Below, piece by piece: positions 6,298-14,110 of a stretch of 15,759 bases of DNA (positions are counted from its first letter, which is position 1; each line of letters opens with the position of its first letter). Below the pieces are notes generated by a model. That model did no database searches. It was not told the DNA's origin and worked only from the letters and a program-made list of their open reading frames with translations. Source of the DNA: Planctomycetaceae bacterium (GTDB lineage: Bacteria; Planctomycetota; Planctomycetia; Pirellulales; Thermoguttaceae); contig JAITQJ010000404.1 in NCBI GenBank assembly GCA_031288955.1, positions 1 to 15,759 on the forward strand. The letters run 5' to 3'. The translations under genes were made by a program, and so were the position numbers.

Positions 6298-8142
6298 ATG
6301 ACAATGAAACTTTCACACGCTGCAACCGTTGGTATTTGTGTTTTACTGCTTGCGTCCTTGCTGGATGCCAAAGAGAATGTGCCGCTTTTGCAGCAGCAGG
6401 ATGTCGTACCGCTCGGTTTGACCCGGACCTGGTTTCATCAAATCAAGGTGTTGTCGAGTCAAAGTAAGGTGATTCATACGCTTGTCGAAGGCGGACAAAT
6501 GTTCGTCGTTACCAGCGATGCGAATCTGCACGTTATTAACTCCGAAACGGGACAATGGCTTTGGTCGCGGGAATTGGGAAAACGGGGGCAAACGATTGCC
6601 GAACCGGCGGTCAACAGCCGGATTGTTTCGCTTTGCAACGGATTGGACTTCTTTATCTTCGGACGCAACAGCGGCAAACTGCTCTACCAGGTTGAGTTGA
6701 CGAACATTCCGTGCGCTCCGTTGCAGATGAGCGAAAATTACGTTTACATTCCGCTGGCGAATCAAATGATTCAGGCAATTCTTTTGAGACAGATACCGCC
6801 GGAAAAACACGAGCGGGATAAACTCAAGGAAACGGCGGAGAAGAAAGCAGAAGAGTTTGACGATATTAAATTGAAAAAGGTCATCGAACAGTTTGAGGAA
6901 GCAAAAAAATCGCTGCGTCAAGTTGAAACGAAAGATAAAACGAAAGACGATGATATTATTCTTGATGCTTCACATCGGATACCGATTTCGTGTGCCGCAA
7001 TGGGGACAGTCCACTCGAAACCGGTTTTGTCGCGGCAAGTCTATGAACCGAAATCGTGGTCGGATGAACTCGGCAAAGTGAAAAGCGGCGTACATTTCGA
7101 AATGCTGTCTTGGGTAACGCAGCAAGGTTATCTGTATTCGGCAGGCATTGATACATTATCGGATAGGGAAATGACGCTCCGCTACCGCGTTAATTCCTCG
7201 GCACAGACGTATTATCTTGACCGTTCACGAACATACCAGCGTGAAATGCCGGGGCATAAAGAGATGATGGCGAGTCCGGCAGCCAATCAGCCGATACCGG
7301 CAAACGACGATTCGGTTAACCGTATTCGTGTGCCGGATATGATGGTCGCCGGCGGCAGAGCAACATATATTTTTGCGGTCAACACGAAATTCGGTAATAT
7401 CGTCTGGCAGTTTCCGACACGGGGCGAACTAACCGAACCGATTGCAGTTATCGGCAGAGACGTTTATGCACCGGTGAAGTCAGCAACAACGAAAGGCGGG
7501 CTGCATCATTTCGATTTGCTCGACGGAGCGAAGGTCATTGACAGGCGGCTTGACGAAAAAAAGTATTGGTTTGCCGCAGATGTTTCGCAATTTGTTGCCG
7601 CTTCCAAAAACCGGTTATATGTTTTAGACTCGGCGAAAAAACTGGCGGTATTGGATAAAGAAACAGGGGCGGTGCTGAATCGTTTTGATACCCGTGCGTT
7701 TGAAAGAGTTCTTTTTAATGCCGAAACAGACCAGATATTTTTGATAACCGACCGTGGCTTGATACAGTGTCTTCGGGAACGGAACGTTGGCAATACACCG
7801 GAATCCGAGCCGCAGGAGACAGAGCCGTGTTCGCTGCGTCATCGTTTGAGTTGCGCACAATATGCGGCGATAACGGAAGGCAAGGCTTGGAACGGCGATG
7901 TCGCTCCGACTGCCGTAAAAGGCAAAGACGGGGGTGCCAATCCGGCAGAGAGTAAAGAAGATGAGGAAGACGCACCGGCAGTGAGTGCCGTTAAAGACAA
8001 AACAATGAAGCATTTTGAACTATGGTGGGAGAACACGCTGCCGCCGTCAGAAAAAAAACGGCAAGAGAAACAGGAAAAATCTGCCGAAGACAAAGATGCC
8101 GCAAATAAATCAGCGGACGGCAATGACGCTGCGGAAAAATAA
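6298..8142 (+). CDS. exported PQQ-like beta-propeller repeat protein
   Basis: A 614-residue protein with an N-terminal signal peptide: a short charged start, a hydrophobic core of VGICVLLLASLL, then LDAKE as a probable cleavage region near residue 24. The body shows repeated propeller blades of the type MFVVTSDANLHVINSETGQWLWSREL (about 65-95), then a blade starting ATYIFAVNTKFGNIVWQF, then LYVLDSAKKLAVLDKETGAVL, like PQQ-binding or WD-like repeats. Between the early and late blades lies a charged, probably helical insert (about 175-220, rich in K and E). The last 90 residues are low-complexity K/E/D/A, ending in KSADGNDAAEK. No dehydrogenase catalytic domain is visible, so it is more likely a structural or binding propeller than a quinoprotein enzyme. 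ATG 6298 and ATG 6304 are both possible starts; neither has a clear ribosome binding site. Confidence 0.8.
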   Translation: MTMKLSHAATVGICVLLLASLLDAKENVPLLQQQDVVPLGLTRTWFHQIKVLSSQSKVIHTLVEGGQMFVVTSDANLHVINSETGQWLWSRELGKRGQTIAEPAVNSRIVSLCNGLDFFIFGRNSGKLLYQVELTNIPCAPLQMSENYVYIPLANQMIQAILLRQIPPEKHERDKLKETAEKKAEEFDDIKLKKVIEQFEEAKKSLRQVETKDKTKDDDIILDASHRIPISCAAMGTVHSKPVLSRQVYEPKSWSDELGKVKSGVHFEMLSWVTQQGYLYSAGIDTLSDREMTLRYRVNSSAQTYYLDRSRTYQREMPGHKEMMASPAANQPIPANDDSVNRIRVPDMMVAGGRATYIFAVNTKFGNIVWQFPTRGELTEPIAVIGRDVYAPVKSATTKGGLHHFDLLDGAKVIDRRLDEKKYWFAADVSQFVAASKNRLYVLDSAKKLAVLDKETGAVLNRFDTRAFERVLFNAETDQIFLITDRGLIQCLRERNVGNTPESEPQETEPCSLRHRLSCAQYAAITEGKAWNGDVAPTAVKGKDGGANPAESKEDEEDAPAVSAVKDKTMKHFELWWENTLPPSEKKRQEKQEKSAEDKDAANKSADGNDAAEK

Positions 8143-8146
8143 TTGC

Positions 8147-8665
8147 TCAACTGCTCTTTTGCTGACCGTTTTGGTTATACCAAAGCAAGCCGATAAGCGT
8201 TTTGGCATCGCGGATTTGACCGGTTTGTACCATCTGCATCGCCTCCGGCAAGTCAACGATAAGCGGCGTAATTTTTTCGCCGTCCTCCAGATTTGTCGGT
8301 CCCGCAACCAACTTTTCCGCCTTAAACAGATACATTTCTTCCTTAATGAATCCGGGCGAGGCATAAAAGCGAAAAATCTCTGTCATCTCGCCGGCGGTAT
8401 AACCCGTCTCCTCAACCAATTCCCGCCGTGCCGTCACGAGCGGCTGTTCTGCCGGTTCCCGTGTACCGGCAGGCAATTCAATCAGTTCTTCATCAACGGC
8501 GACCCGCGGCTGTTTAATCAGAACAATACGTCCGTCCGGTAATATCGGTAATATCACAACCGCACCGGGATGCTCAATAATGTGCCGCTCTAACTGTGTG
8601 CCGCTGCGCCCTGTCGTAAATTTCCGAACAACCTTAAATAATTTGCTGGTAAAAAGAATGTCCAT
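8147..8665 (-). CDS. Nudix hydrolase, ADP-ribose-pyrophosphatase-like
   Basis: A 172-residue Nudix enzyme. The box GX5EX7REUXEEXGU is complete at residues 67-89, running from GTREPAE to RELVEETGY. About 15 residues later comes SPGFIKEEMYLF, the SPGF-plus-acidic signature typical of ADP-ribose pyrophosphatases (NudF type), and upstream lies the strand VVILPILPDGRIVLIKQPR. The expected reaction is hydrolysis of ADP-ribose or a related nucleoside diphosphate sugar to AMP and a sugar phosphate, in the cytoplasm. The ATG at 8665 gives the usual family length. It lies 60 bases downstream of murJ in the same direction and is probably its operon partner, although no functional link is obvious. It converges on the PQQ-like gene with a gap of four bases. 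Confidence 0.88.
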   Translation of the reverse strand: MDILFTSKLFKVVRKFTTGRSGTQLERHIIEHPGAVVILPILPDGRIVLIKQPRVAVDEELIELPAGTREPAEQPLVTARRELVEETGYTAGEMTEIFRFYASPGFIKEEMYLFKAEKLVAGPTNLEDGEKITPLIVDLPEAMQMVQTGQIRDAKTLIGLLWYNQNGQQKSS

Positions 8666-8725
8666 CGTTTTTTAGTTGAGAATTGATAATCAGGATATAC
8701 TGTTTCATACTGGGTCCATTCTCAA

Positions 8726-10426
8726 TTATTCATTCTTTTTTGTCAACTGCCTGCGCTGAGAGGTAATTTTACCGTGCAGCAAAATTTCCGGTTCGCGTCC
8801 GCCCAGTAAACGTAAGACAAATAAAAAGACCGCCAAGCCAATCACCCCGCCTAACGTAATGTGCAGAAAATCATCCAGTGAACTGCTGCCCGGCAGCGAC
8901 TTCATTACAACCGCGACCGCCAGCGTCATACAAGCCGTTGCCGTCAGCGAACGCAGGATACATAAGACCAACGCCTTCACGTTGAGCATCTTATAACGCA
9001 GCGAAAAATAGAACAATAATCCGGCGGCTTGTACACCGGCGGCAATGCTCGCAGCAAGCGCAAATCCCTGTTCCCGCATCCAGCACATCAAAAACAAGGC
9101 GAGCAGTAAATTCAGTACAATACTGCCGGCAGCAGCCCAAAACGGCGTTTTATTGTTGCCGAGAATGTAAAACGCCCTGATAATCACCGGCAGCGTACAA
9201 AAAGCCCAAACACCTGTTCCGAACCAGAATATCATATCCGCCGTCCGTATCGTGTCGCAGGCATTAAACGCTCCCCGCTGGAATAGAAGGTGTGCCAACT
9301 TTTCCGACATCAGCATCAGTGCTGCACCGGCAGGAATCGAAAACGCAAATTGCAGCCGCAGTCCCAGCGTCAAATCTTCGCCAAGTGCCTTATAATGTTT
9401 TCGAGCGGCGTTTCTTGCCATTAGTGGATAAAACGCCGTCGCAACGGCAAACCCGATGAGTCCCTGCGGGAATTCAAACAGCCGCTCGCTGTAATAAATT
9501 GCCGCCGCCGCTCCCGGACGAAGCGGATATGTCATAACGTTGTTCAGCCAATAAATCGGGGTACCTGCCGTACCGGAAAAAAGCCAAGCCGCCGCACTGG
9601 CGACGAGCAAATTGACCTGTACCGTCATTAAACCGAAAACCTGCGGTAAAAAACGGTGAAAGGTTTGCCGGATTTCCGATTTAACCGAAGCAAAGTGAAA
9701 ATCGAAGCGAAAGCCGCTCGCTTTCAGAAAAGGAAAGTGAATCAATAGTTGAATGAAACCGGCAGTCAAAATACAGAGCGTTAAAATATAACACCGCTTA
9801 TCGGGGTCAAGAGCCGTACCTTGAAAATGCGAATACAGCGGTACAACGACAAGAATACCGGCAAGCCAGATGACGTTGAGTATCGGCGGGACAAATGTCG
9901 AAACGGAAAAATTGTCCTGCGTTTGCAAAGCGGCACTGCAAATTGCCGCCATACAAATCAAAATCAGATACGGCAGGAGCAGCGACAGCAGTTGTGCGGT
10001 AATATAGACTTTGCCGTCGGGATGAAAGAACCGGATACCTGTCCAACAAAGAATTTCACCGATGCAGACGAATCCGGTCAAATAGACGAAAAAGCGGCAC
10101 AGGATTGCCGTCAACAGGGCGGCGGCTTTTTGCCGGTCTTTATGCCAGACTCTGCCGAAAATCGGGATAAAACTGATGCCTAACGAACCGTCGCCGAAAA
10201 AACGCCGGGCGACATCCGGCAAGCGAAAAGCAAGGACGAAAGCGTCCATCGTTCCGCCGACGGACATTCCGAGCGACCCGGCGGTAACGACATCCCGAAG
10301 CATACCGAGAAACCGGCTGAAAAGCGAACCGGCGGCAACAACCAGCGTTCCCCGCAGGGTCTTTCGTCGCCGACCGGCTGCGAGGTGCTTGTCGCTCTCT
10401 GCGGTTCCGCTTTGCTCTTGCGTCAA
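8726..10426 (-). CDS. murJ: lipid II flippase MurJ (MviN)
   Basis: A 566-residue polytopic membrane protein of the MOP superfamily that flips the peptidoglycan precursor lipid II across the inner membrane. The N-terminus carries family signatures: GSLFSRFLGMLRDVVTAGSLG, then DAFVLAFRLPDVARRFFGDGSLGISFIPIF, matching the PNxxRRxxxEG...FVPxx motif of MurJ with Asp instead of Glu. At least twelve hydrophobic segments follow, including the YYSERLFEFPQGLIGFAVATAFYPLMAR segment typical of the family's second half. The start is a TTG at 10426; no ATG lies upstream of the first helix in this frame, and the next ATG falls inside it. No Shine-Dalgarno sequence is seen. It is divergent from scpA with only 35 bases between the chosen starts. 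A peptidoglycan role agrees with cell walls reported in planctomycetes. Confidence 0.92.
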   Translation of the reverse strand: MTQEQSGTAESDKHLAAGRRRKTLRGTLVVAAGSLFSRFLGMLRDVVTAGSLGMSVGGTMDAFVLAFRLPDVARRFFGDGSLGISFIPIFGRVWHKDRQKAAALLTAILCRFFVYLTGFVCIGEILCWTGIRFFHPDGKVYITAQLLSLLLPYLILICMAAICSAALQTQDNFSVSTFVPPILNVIWLAGILVVVPLYSHFQGTALDPDKRCYILTLCILTAGFIQLLIHFPFLKASGFRFDFHFASVKSEIRQTFHRFLPQVFGLMTVQVNLLVASAAAWLFSGTAGTPIYWLNNVMTYPLRPGAAAAIYYSERLFEFPQGLIGFAVATAFYPLMARNAARKHYKALGEDLTLGLRLQFAFSIPAGAALMLMSEKLAHLLFQRGAFNACDTIRTADMIFWFGTGVWAFCTLPVIIRAFYILGNNKTPFWAAAGSIVLNLLLALFLMCWMREQGFALAASIAAGVQAAGLLFYFSLRYKMLNVKALVLCILRSLTATACMTLAVAVVMKSLPGSSSLDDFLHITLGGVIGLAVFLFVLRLLGGREPEILLHGKITSQRRQLTKKNE

Positions 10427-10446
10427 TGCTGCGTTATGATTACGAT
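10418..10446 (+). promoter_or_regulatory. possible promoter for scpA
   Basis: TTGCGT (10418-10423), a 17-base spacer and TACGAT (10441-10446). A start near 10453 leaves a very short leader before ATG 10462. The site overlaps the 5' end of murJ. It is a weak match and is used as secondary support for the scpA start. Confidence 0.35.
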
Positions 10447-10461
10447 ACGGTACTGATAGAA

Positions 10462-11238
10462 ATGTTCACCGCAAAACTGCTTCAATTTCAGGGACCGCTC
10501 GACTTGCTGCTTTATTTGGTACGCAAGAACGAGTTGGATATTCTTTCGATACCGGTAACGAAATTATTAGAACAATTCAACGAGTACATTCTAACACTCC
10601 AACAAATTGATGTCAATTTAGCGGGAGATTTTCTCGCAACTGCCGGTACACTGCTTGAAATAAAGACCGCCGCCGCCGTTGCGTTGATTGATGGAACCGC
10701 CGGTAAAGAGGCTGAGATGCTGGATTCCGTTCCCGTGCCGAAACAGGAGTTAGTCAAGCAACTGCTGGAATACAAGAAGTATTGCGATGCGGCAACGGTA
10801 CTACAGAGGCGCAGTGAACGTTGGCAGTTGCGGTTTCCTCGTTTGCCTGATGATTTACAAGGACCGCCGCGTTCGGCGTTTGGTATGGAGACAGCAGCGA
10901 TACAAGAGATTGAACTTTGGGATTTGGTCAGTGCTTTTGGACGAATACTTCGGGAAAATGCGCCGAAGGCGAAGCACGAGGTGATTTATGATGAAACGCC
11001 GATTGGAGTGTATATGCGGACTATCCATCAGCAACTTTGTATGAAGCGGCGGCTGGCATTTCGGTCGTTATTCAAGGCGGGACAGCATAAAAGCACAATG
11101 GTCGGACTGTTTTTGGCATCGTTGGAATTGGTTCGTCACGAGTTTGCGAATGTTTATCAGGAGATAAATTTCGGTGAAATTGAATTAGCGCATCGTCAAA
11201 GCACGAAAACAATGGATTTTGCCGCTCTGAATGCGTGA
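10462..11238 (+). CDS. scpA: segregation and condensation protein ScpA (kleisin)
   Basis: A 258-residue kleisin that bridges SMC heads and acts in chromosome condensation and segregation. The N-terminal domain is clear: LLQFQGPLDLLLYLVRKNELDILSIPVTKLLEQF (residues 6-39), the SMC neck-binding region, then DFLATAGTLLEIKTAAAV. The C-terminal winged-helix part includes VGLFLASLELVRHEFANVYQ..FGEIEL, which would contact the SMC cap. The frame is open to an ATG at 10426, but I choose 10462 because homologues start about 10 residues before the FxGPLD motif and a candidate promoter overlaps the earlier start. The usual partner scpB is not adjacent; a 170-base gap and an RNase Z gene follow. Confidence 0.9.
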   Translation: MFTAKLLQFQGPLDLLLYLVRKNELDILSIPVTKLLEQFNEYILTLQQIDVNLAGDFLATAGTLLEIKTAAAVALIDGTAGKEAEMLDSVPVPKQELVKQLLEYKKYCDAATVLQRRSERWQLRFPRLPDDLQGPPRSAFGMETAAIQEIELWDLVSAFGRILRENAPKAKHEVIYDETPIGVYMRTIHQQLCMKRRLAFRSLFKAGQHKSTMVGLFLASLELVRHEFANVYQEINFGEIELAHRQSTKTMDFAALNA

Positions 11239-11408
11239 CAGCAGGTAATGCGGCTGCAACTTGCGAAAGTATTAAGGATTTCCGGCAAAATCTCGTGCGG
11301 TAAGAAATTGTTCTCTTTTGTTAATGAGGGGACAAACTTATGTGCCGTTTGACAAATTGACGTTTTTTGTGAAAATACATAGAAATAACACGGCGATTAT
11401 CCTACCGA
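11239..11408. other. intergenic region between scpA and the RNase Z gene
   Basis: This 170-base gap carries no supported gene. Only the promoter at 11357-11385 is recognisable. No strong terminator hairpin is seen after scpA. Confidence 0.5.
11357..11385 (+). promoter_or_regulatory. sigma-70-like promoter for the RNase Z-like gene
   Basis: TTGACG (11357-11362), a 17-base spacer and TAGAAA (11380-11385). Transcription would start near 11392, so the leader is only about 17 bases with no Shine-Dalgarno sequence before ATG 11409. Confidence 0.55.
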
Positions 11409-12272
11409 ATGTCTGACCCCCTTGCAGCGCAACCCTATTCCGACCCCCCGTACCGGTCTCAAACCTTTAACGGGATGACTGTCGAGGGGTTTTCACGCGC
11501 CGCTATGCAAACCTATTGGCGCATCCCCCAACTCAAACTCGGCTTCGATTGCGGAGGACACCCCTGGGAGTTTATGAATACGCCCAACTGGTTCATTTCA
11601 CACACACATATGGACCATTTGCTGGCATTGCCGGCGTACGTTTGCCGGCGAAGAATGATGAAAATGTCCCCGCCGACGATTTTTTTGCCTGCCCAATCTG
11701 TTCACCTCGTTGAAAAACTCTTCGATGTCTATAAACACCTCGACCACGGACGGCTGCCCTGCCAATTAGTCGGTGTACAGCCGGGCGAAGAGTACGTTTT
11801 GTCAAGAGAAATTGTCGTTACTGCCGTTGAAACATTTCATTCTATCCGCAGTGTCGGATATATTGTTTGGGAGCGGCGCAAGCGGCTCAAACCGGAGTTA
11901 CAAAAACTCCCGCAGGAACAGATTCGGCAACTGGCTGTGTCCGGTCAGGAAGTGTCCGTTGAGGTGCGTTTTCCGAGAGCGGCATACCTCGGTGACTCAA
12001 CCATTCAGGGATTAGATGCGAATCCGGCGATGTTTGAAGCGGATATATTGATTATGGAAATGTCGTTTGTTGCAAAGCGGCATCGGGGCGATAAACTCCG
12101 CCGCTACGGACACGTCCATTTGGACGATGTCGTCGAACGCCGGGAAAAATTCCGCAATGGTGTAGTCATTGCATCGCATTTTAGTACACGGTGTCCTGAC
12201 CGGGAAATTAAACGCATCGTAACAAAGCGTCTTCCCGATATGCTCGCCGGAAAACTCGTTTTATGGTTTTAG
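11409..12272 (+). CDS. short-form ribonuclease Z, plant TRZ1-like (metallo-beta-lactamase fold)
   Basis: A 287-residue metallo-beta-lactamase-fold hydrolase. Zinc-binding and catalytic elements are in order: the HTHMDH motif (65-70), a conserved His in ETFHSIRSVGYIV (H144), D196 in YLGDST, the GHVH motif (234-237), and H257 in SHFSTR. The order and intervening text (PPTIFLPA..LVEKLFDVYKHLD, LVGVQPGEEY, KPELQ..L.VSGQEV) closely follow plant short tRNase Z (TRZ1) as I remember it, more than the Bacillus or E. coli enzymes. The predicted role is endonucleolytic removal of tRNA 3' trailers in the cytoplasm. An early exosite arm like that of bacterial RNase Z is not obvious. The ATG at 11409 fits a short leader from the promoter just upstream. 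Other MBL hydrolases are possible but less likely. Confidence 0.78.
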   Translation: MSDPLAAQPYSDPPYRSQTFNGMTVEGFSRAAMQTYWRIPQLKLGFDCGGHPWEFMNTPNWFISHTHMDHLLALPAYVCRRRMMKMSPPTIFLPAQSVHLVEKLFDVYKHLDHGRLPCQLVGVQPGEEYVLSREIVVTAVETFHSIRSVGYIVWERRKRLKPELQKLPQEQIRQLAVSGQEVSVEVRFPRAAYLGDSTIQGLDANPAMFEADILIMEMSFVAKRHRGDKLRRYGHVHLDDVVERREKFRNGVVIASHFSTRCPDREIKRIVTKRLPDMLAGKLVLWF

Positions 12273-12304
12273 TACAAATTAAAAGTTGGTGTGGTTCTTT
12301 ACCG

Positions 12305-12333
12305 TTCCCGTTGTCCGCTATTTTGTGTAGAAT
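12305..12333 (+). promoter_or_regulatory. possible promoter for obg
   Basis: A TAGAAT followed by GG (12328-12335) matches the -10 boxes before the MazG-like and isomerase genes. The -35 at the 17-base spacing reads TTCCCG, a poor match. The gene start is about 30 bases downstream. Confidence 0.35.
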
Positions 12334-12363
12334 GGACGCTATGCTAATTTTTATCTGCTCTAG

Positions 12364-13395
12364 ATGTTTGTTGACGAATTAGAAATCAATGTTGAGGCGG
12401 GGAAAGGCGGAGACGGCTGCGTTAGTTTCCGGCGGGAAAAGTACATTCCCCGCGGCGGTCCCGACGGCGGAGACGGAGGAAGGGGCGGAAGCGTCATCTT
12501 TCGTGCCAATGCTAATTACAACAGCCTGATTCATCTGACGCAGCAGCATCTTTGGAAAGCGGACAGCGGTAAATCCGGCAGCGGAGCAAAACGGCACGGG
12601 GCGGGTGCCGATGATTTGTCCCTTGATGTTCCCGTCGGGACGATGATTTTTGACCAAAAATACGGTTTTCTGCTCAAAGACCTCGCCGCTAACAAAGACG
12701 AAGTCGTTGTCTGCCGGGGCGGAGCGGGCGGCAAAGGTAATGTCCGTTTCAAAAGTGCGGTGAACCGTGCGCCGCGTCAAGCCGAACCGGGGGGGGCAGG
12801 AGAAGCCCGAACCGTCAGACTGGAACTAAAAATGATTGCCGATGTCGGACTTGTCGGCAAACCGAATGCCGGTAAAAGCACGTTGTTGAGTGTGTTGTCG
12901 GCTGCGAGACCGGAAATAGCGGCGTATCCGTTCACAACGAAGCATCCGCATCTCGGTTTAGTTTACGTCGATTTGGACAGGTCTTTTTTGATGGCGGATA
13001 TACCGGGATTGATTGAAGGGGCGAGCCGGGGCATTGGTTTGGGACACGATTTTTTGCGGCACATTCAGCGTTCAGGCTTGTTAGTACATCTGATAGAACC
13101 GGCACCGGACGATGGAACGCTGCCTTGGGAAAACTATGTTGCCGTGCGCAGAGAGTTGACGGAATTTGACGCAGAGTTAGGCAATCGCCGCGAAATTATT
13201 GTGATAACGAAATCAGATTTGCCGGAAGCGCAATCTGTTCGGCAGAACTTTGCCGGACATTTACAGCGGGATGTACATCTTATATCCGCAGCAGCACAAA
13301 GCGGACTGCGTGAATTGACGGAAACGATTTACCGGGAATTGAATAAGGCTTCCGGGCAAGAGGAATCTCCAATGAGTTCGTTTTCAAAACTCTAA
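12364..13395 (+). CDS. obg: GTPase Obg (CgtA)
   Basis: A 343-residue ribosome-assembly GTPase. The N-terminal glycine-rich OBG domain (1-155) is typical: VEAGKGGDGCVSFRREKYIPRGGPDGGDGGRGG and VVVCRGGAGGKGN. The G domain follows with P-loop GKPNAGKS (165-172), switch I YPFTTKHPHLG, DIPGLIEGA (G3, 212-220) and SAA (G5, 308-310). The G4 motif, usually NKxD, reads TKSD (282-285). Obg binds the 50S subunit late in assembly and links growth to GTP/ppGpp levels. The C-terminal domain is short and ends MSSFSKL. The usual rplU-rpmA neighbours are absent. The start at 12364 (MFVDELEINVEAGKGGDG) is the family norm; no Shine-Dalgarno sequence is evident. Confidence 0.95.
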   Translation: MFVDELEINVEAGKGGDGCVSFRREKYIPRGGPDGGDGGRGGSVIFRANANYNSLIHLTQQHLWKADSGKSGSGAKRHGAGADDLSLDVPVGTMIFDQKYGFLLKDLAANKDEVVVCRGGAGGKGNVRFKSAVNRAPRQAEPGGAGEARTVRLELKMIADVGLVGKPNAGKSTLLSVLSAARPEIAAYPFTTKHPHLGLVYVDLDRSFLMADIPGLIEGASRGIGLGHDFLRHIQRSGLLVHLIEPAPDDGTLPWENYVAVRRELTEFDAELGNRREIIVITKSDLPEAQSVRQNFAGHLQRDVHLISAAAQSGLRELTETIYRELNKASGQEESPMSSFSKL

Positions 13396-13901
13396 GGCCA
13401 TTGCCTAGCACCTCTCATATTTTTTAGTAATTTTTTGGGTATTGTATCGTTTTCGTTGCGATAGTCGAAGCGAAATATCACATTCTTTTAAGCGCAACAT
13501 AAAGTTTTGCGAAGCACAACCATTAAACTTTGCAGATCGTCGGTATGAATGGTCGGGCCGGTCAGGATTCGTCCTTGAATAATAGGCATCAGAGTCTCTT
13601 CGGAACAATGAGGAACGATGGTTATCAGCGTTTGAGGAGTCCGAACACCGTGTTTTACTGGCGGCACCGCGACCGCGTTTGCCCCGTACACGCTTCGCTC
13701 CAAAGTAACTCTCATCAAGTTCAAACTCATCGAGTTCCTGCTGATGTTCTTTCAATCCTGCTCAAAATATCCGTTAGCGATCTCCCGAGAATAGGAATCG
13801 ACTGTGCGACGATTCACGCCAACAATGACCGCCGTAACCTCTTCGCAAAAACACTGCAATATCCTCGCCTGTTTTTGACGATTTAACCTGTGATAACGCA
13901 T
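13392..13901 (-). pseudogene. decayed IS1595-family (IS1016-like) transposase
   Basis: Read on the minus strand, the pieces of one transposase appear in order but in different frames. From ATG 13901, RLNRQKQARIL and VGVNRRTVDSY give the N-terminal helix-turn-helix. After a frameshift at about 13754, ELDESYFGAKRVRGKRGRGAASKT supplies the first catalytic Asp region. A short VFGLLKR stretch lies in a third frame, then TIVPHCSEETLMPIIQGRILTG and TIHTD (second catalytic Asp). AKFNGCASQNFMLRLKECD and FRFDYRNEN..KKLLKN give the C-terminus, ending at a TAG that overlaps the obg stop. The segment between HTD and AKFNG, which should carry the third catalytic residue, is missing, so at about 510 bases the remnant is shorter than the roughly 650-base genes of this group. 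It cannot be active. No terminal inverted repeats or target duplication were identified. Confidence 0.85.
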
Positions 13902-14110
13902 AGACTTACACTATTATCTATACAAGAGACGTTTGTCTAGAGTCTAAATCTTTGTGGTTGCAGATATGAAACGAACCACTCGCCGACCCAAAACGCCGGG
14001 AATGTTCATCTAAAGATTTTGAACGCCTATTGTACTTTTCACGAATTGCCGCTATAATGCCAGTCGGTTTAGAATATGTTGTTTGCGCACCATTACCTAC
14101 TGAATTAAGA
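13902..14110. other. intergenic region upstream of the GHKL ATPase gene
   Basis: No gene is supported. It has a small dyad AGAC-GTTT-GTCT (near 13928-13939) inside a wider TAGACT/AGTCTA pair (13901-13946), possibly worn remains of an element end, and the promoter at 14030-14058. Confidence 0.45.
14030..14058 (+). promoter_or_regulatory. strong sigma-70-like promoter for the GHKL ATPase gene
   Basis: TTGTAC (14030-14035), a 17-base spacer and a perfect TATAAT (14053-14058). The start would be near 14065, about 45 bases before ATG 14111. The in-frame ATG at 14057 falls inside the -10 and is excluded as a start. Confidence 0.65.

Noticed and set aside
8676..8725. Inverted repeat TTGAGAAT / ATTCTCAA between the Nudix gene and murJ
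   Set aside because: The stem is only eight A/T-rich pairs around a 34-base loop without a T-run; it is not convincing as a terminator or mobile repeat.
6250..11251. AGCAGGTAATG occurring just after two stop codons (near 6250 and 11241)
   Set aside because: An 11-base match is expected many times by chance in a window of this size, and the flanks do not match.
13966..14013. Fifteen-residue frame MKRTTRRPKTPGMFI
   Set aside because: It is too short, has no ribosome binding site, and lies upstream of the likely transcription start of the next gene.
13970..14110. Upstream extension of the GHKL ATPase frame
   Set aside because: The frame is open back to 13970, but its only ATG (14057) lies inside the perfect TATAAT box, so a transcript from that promoter could not use it.
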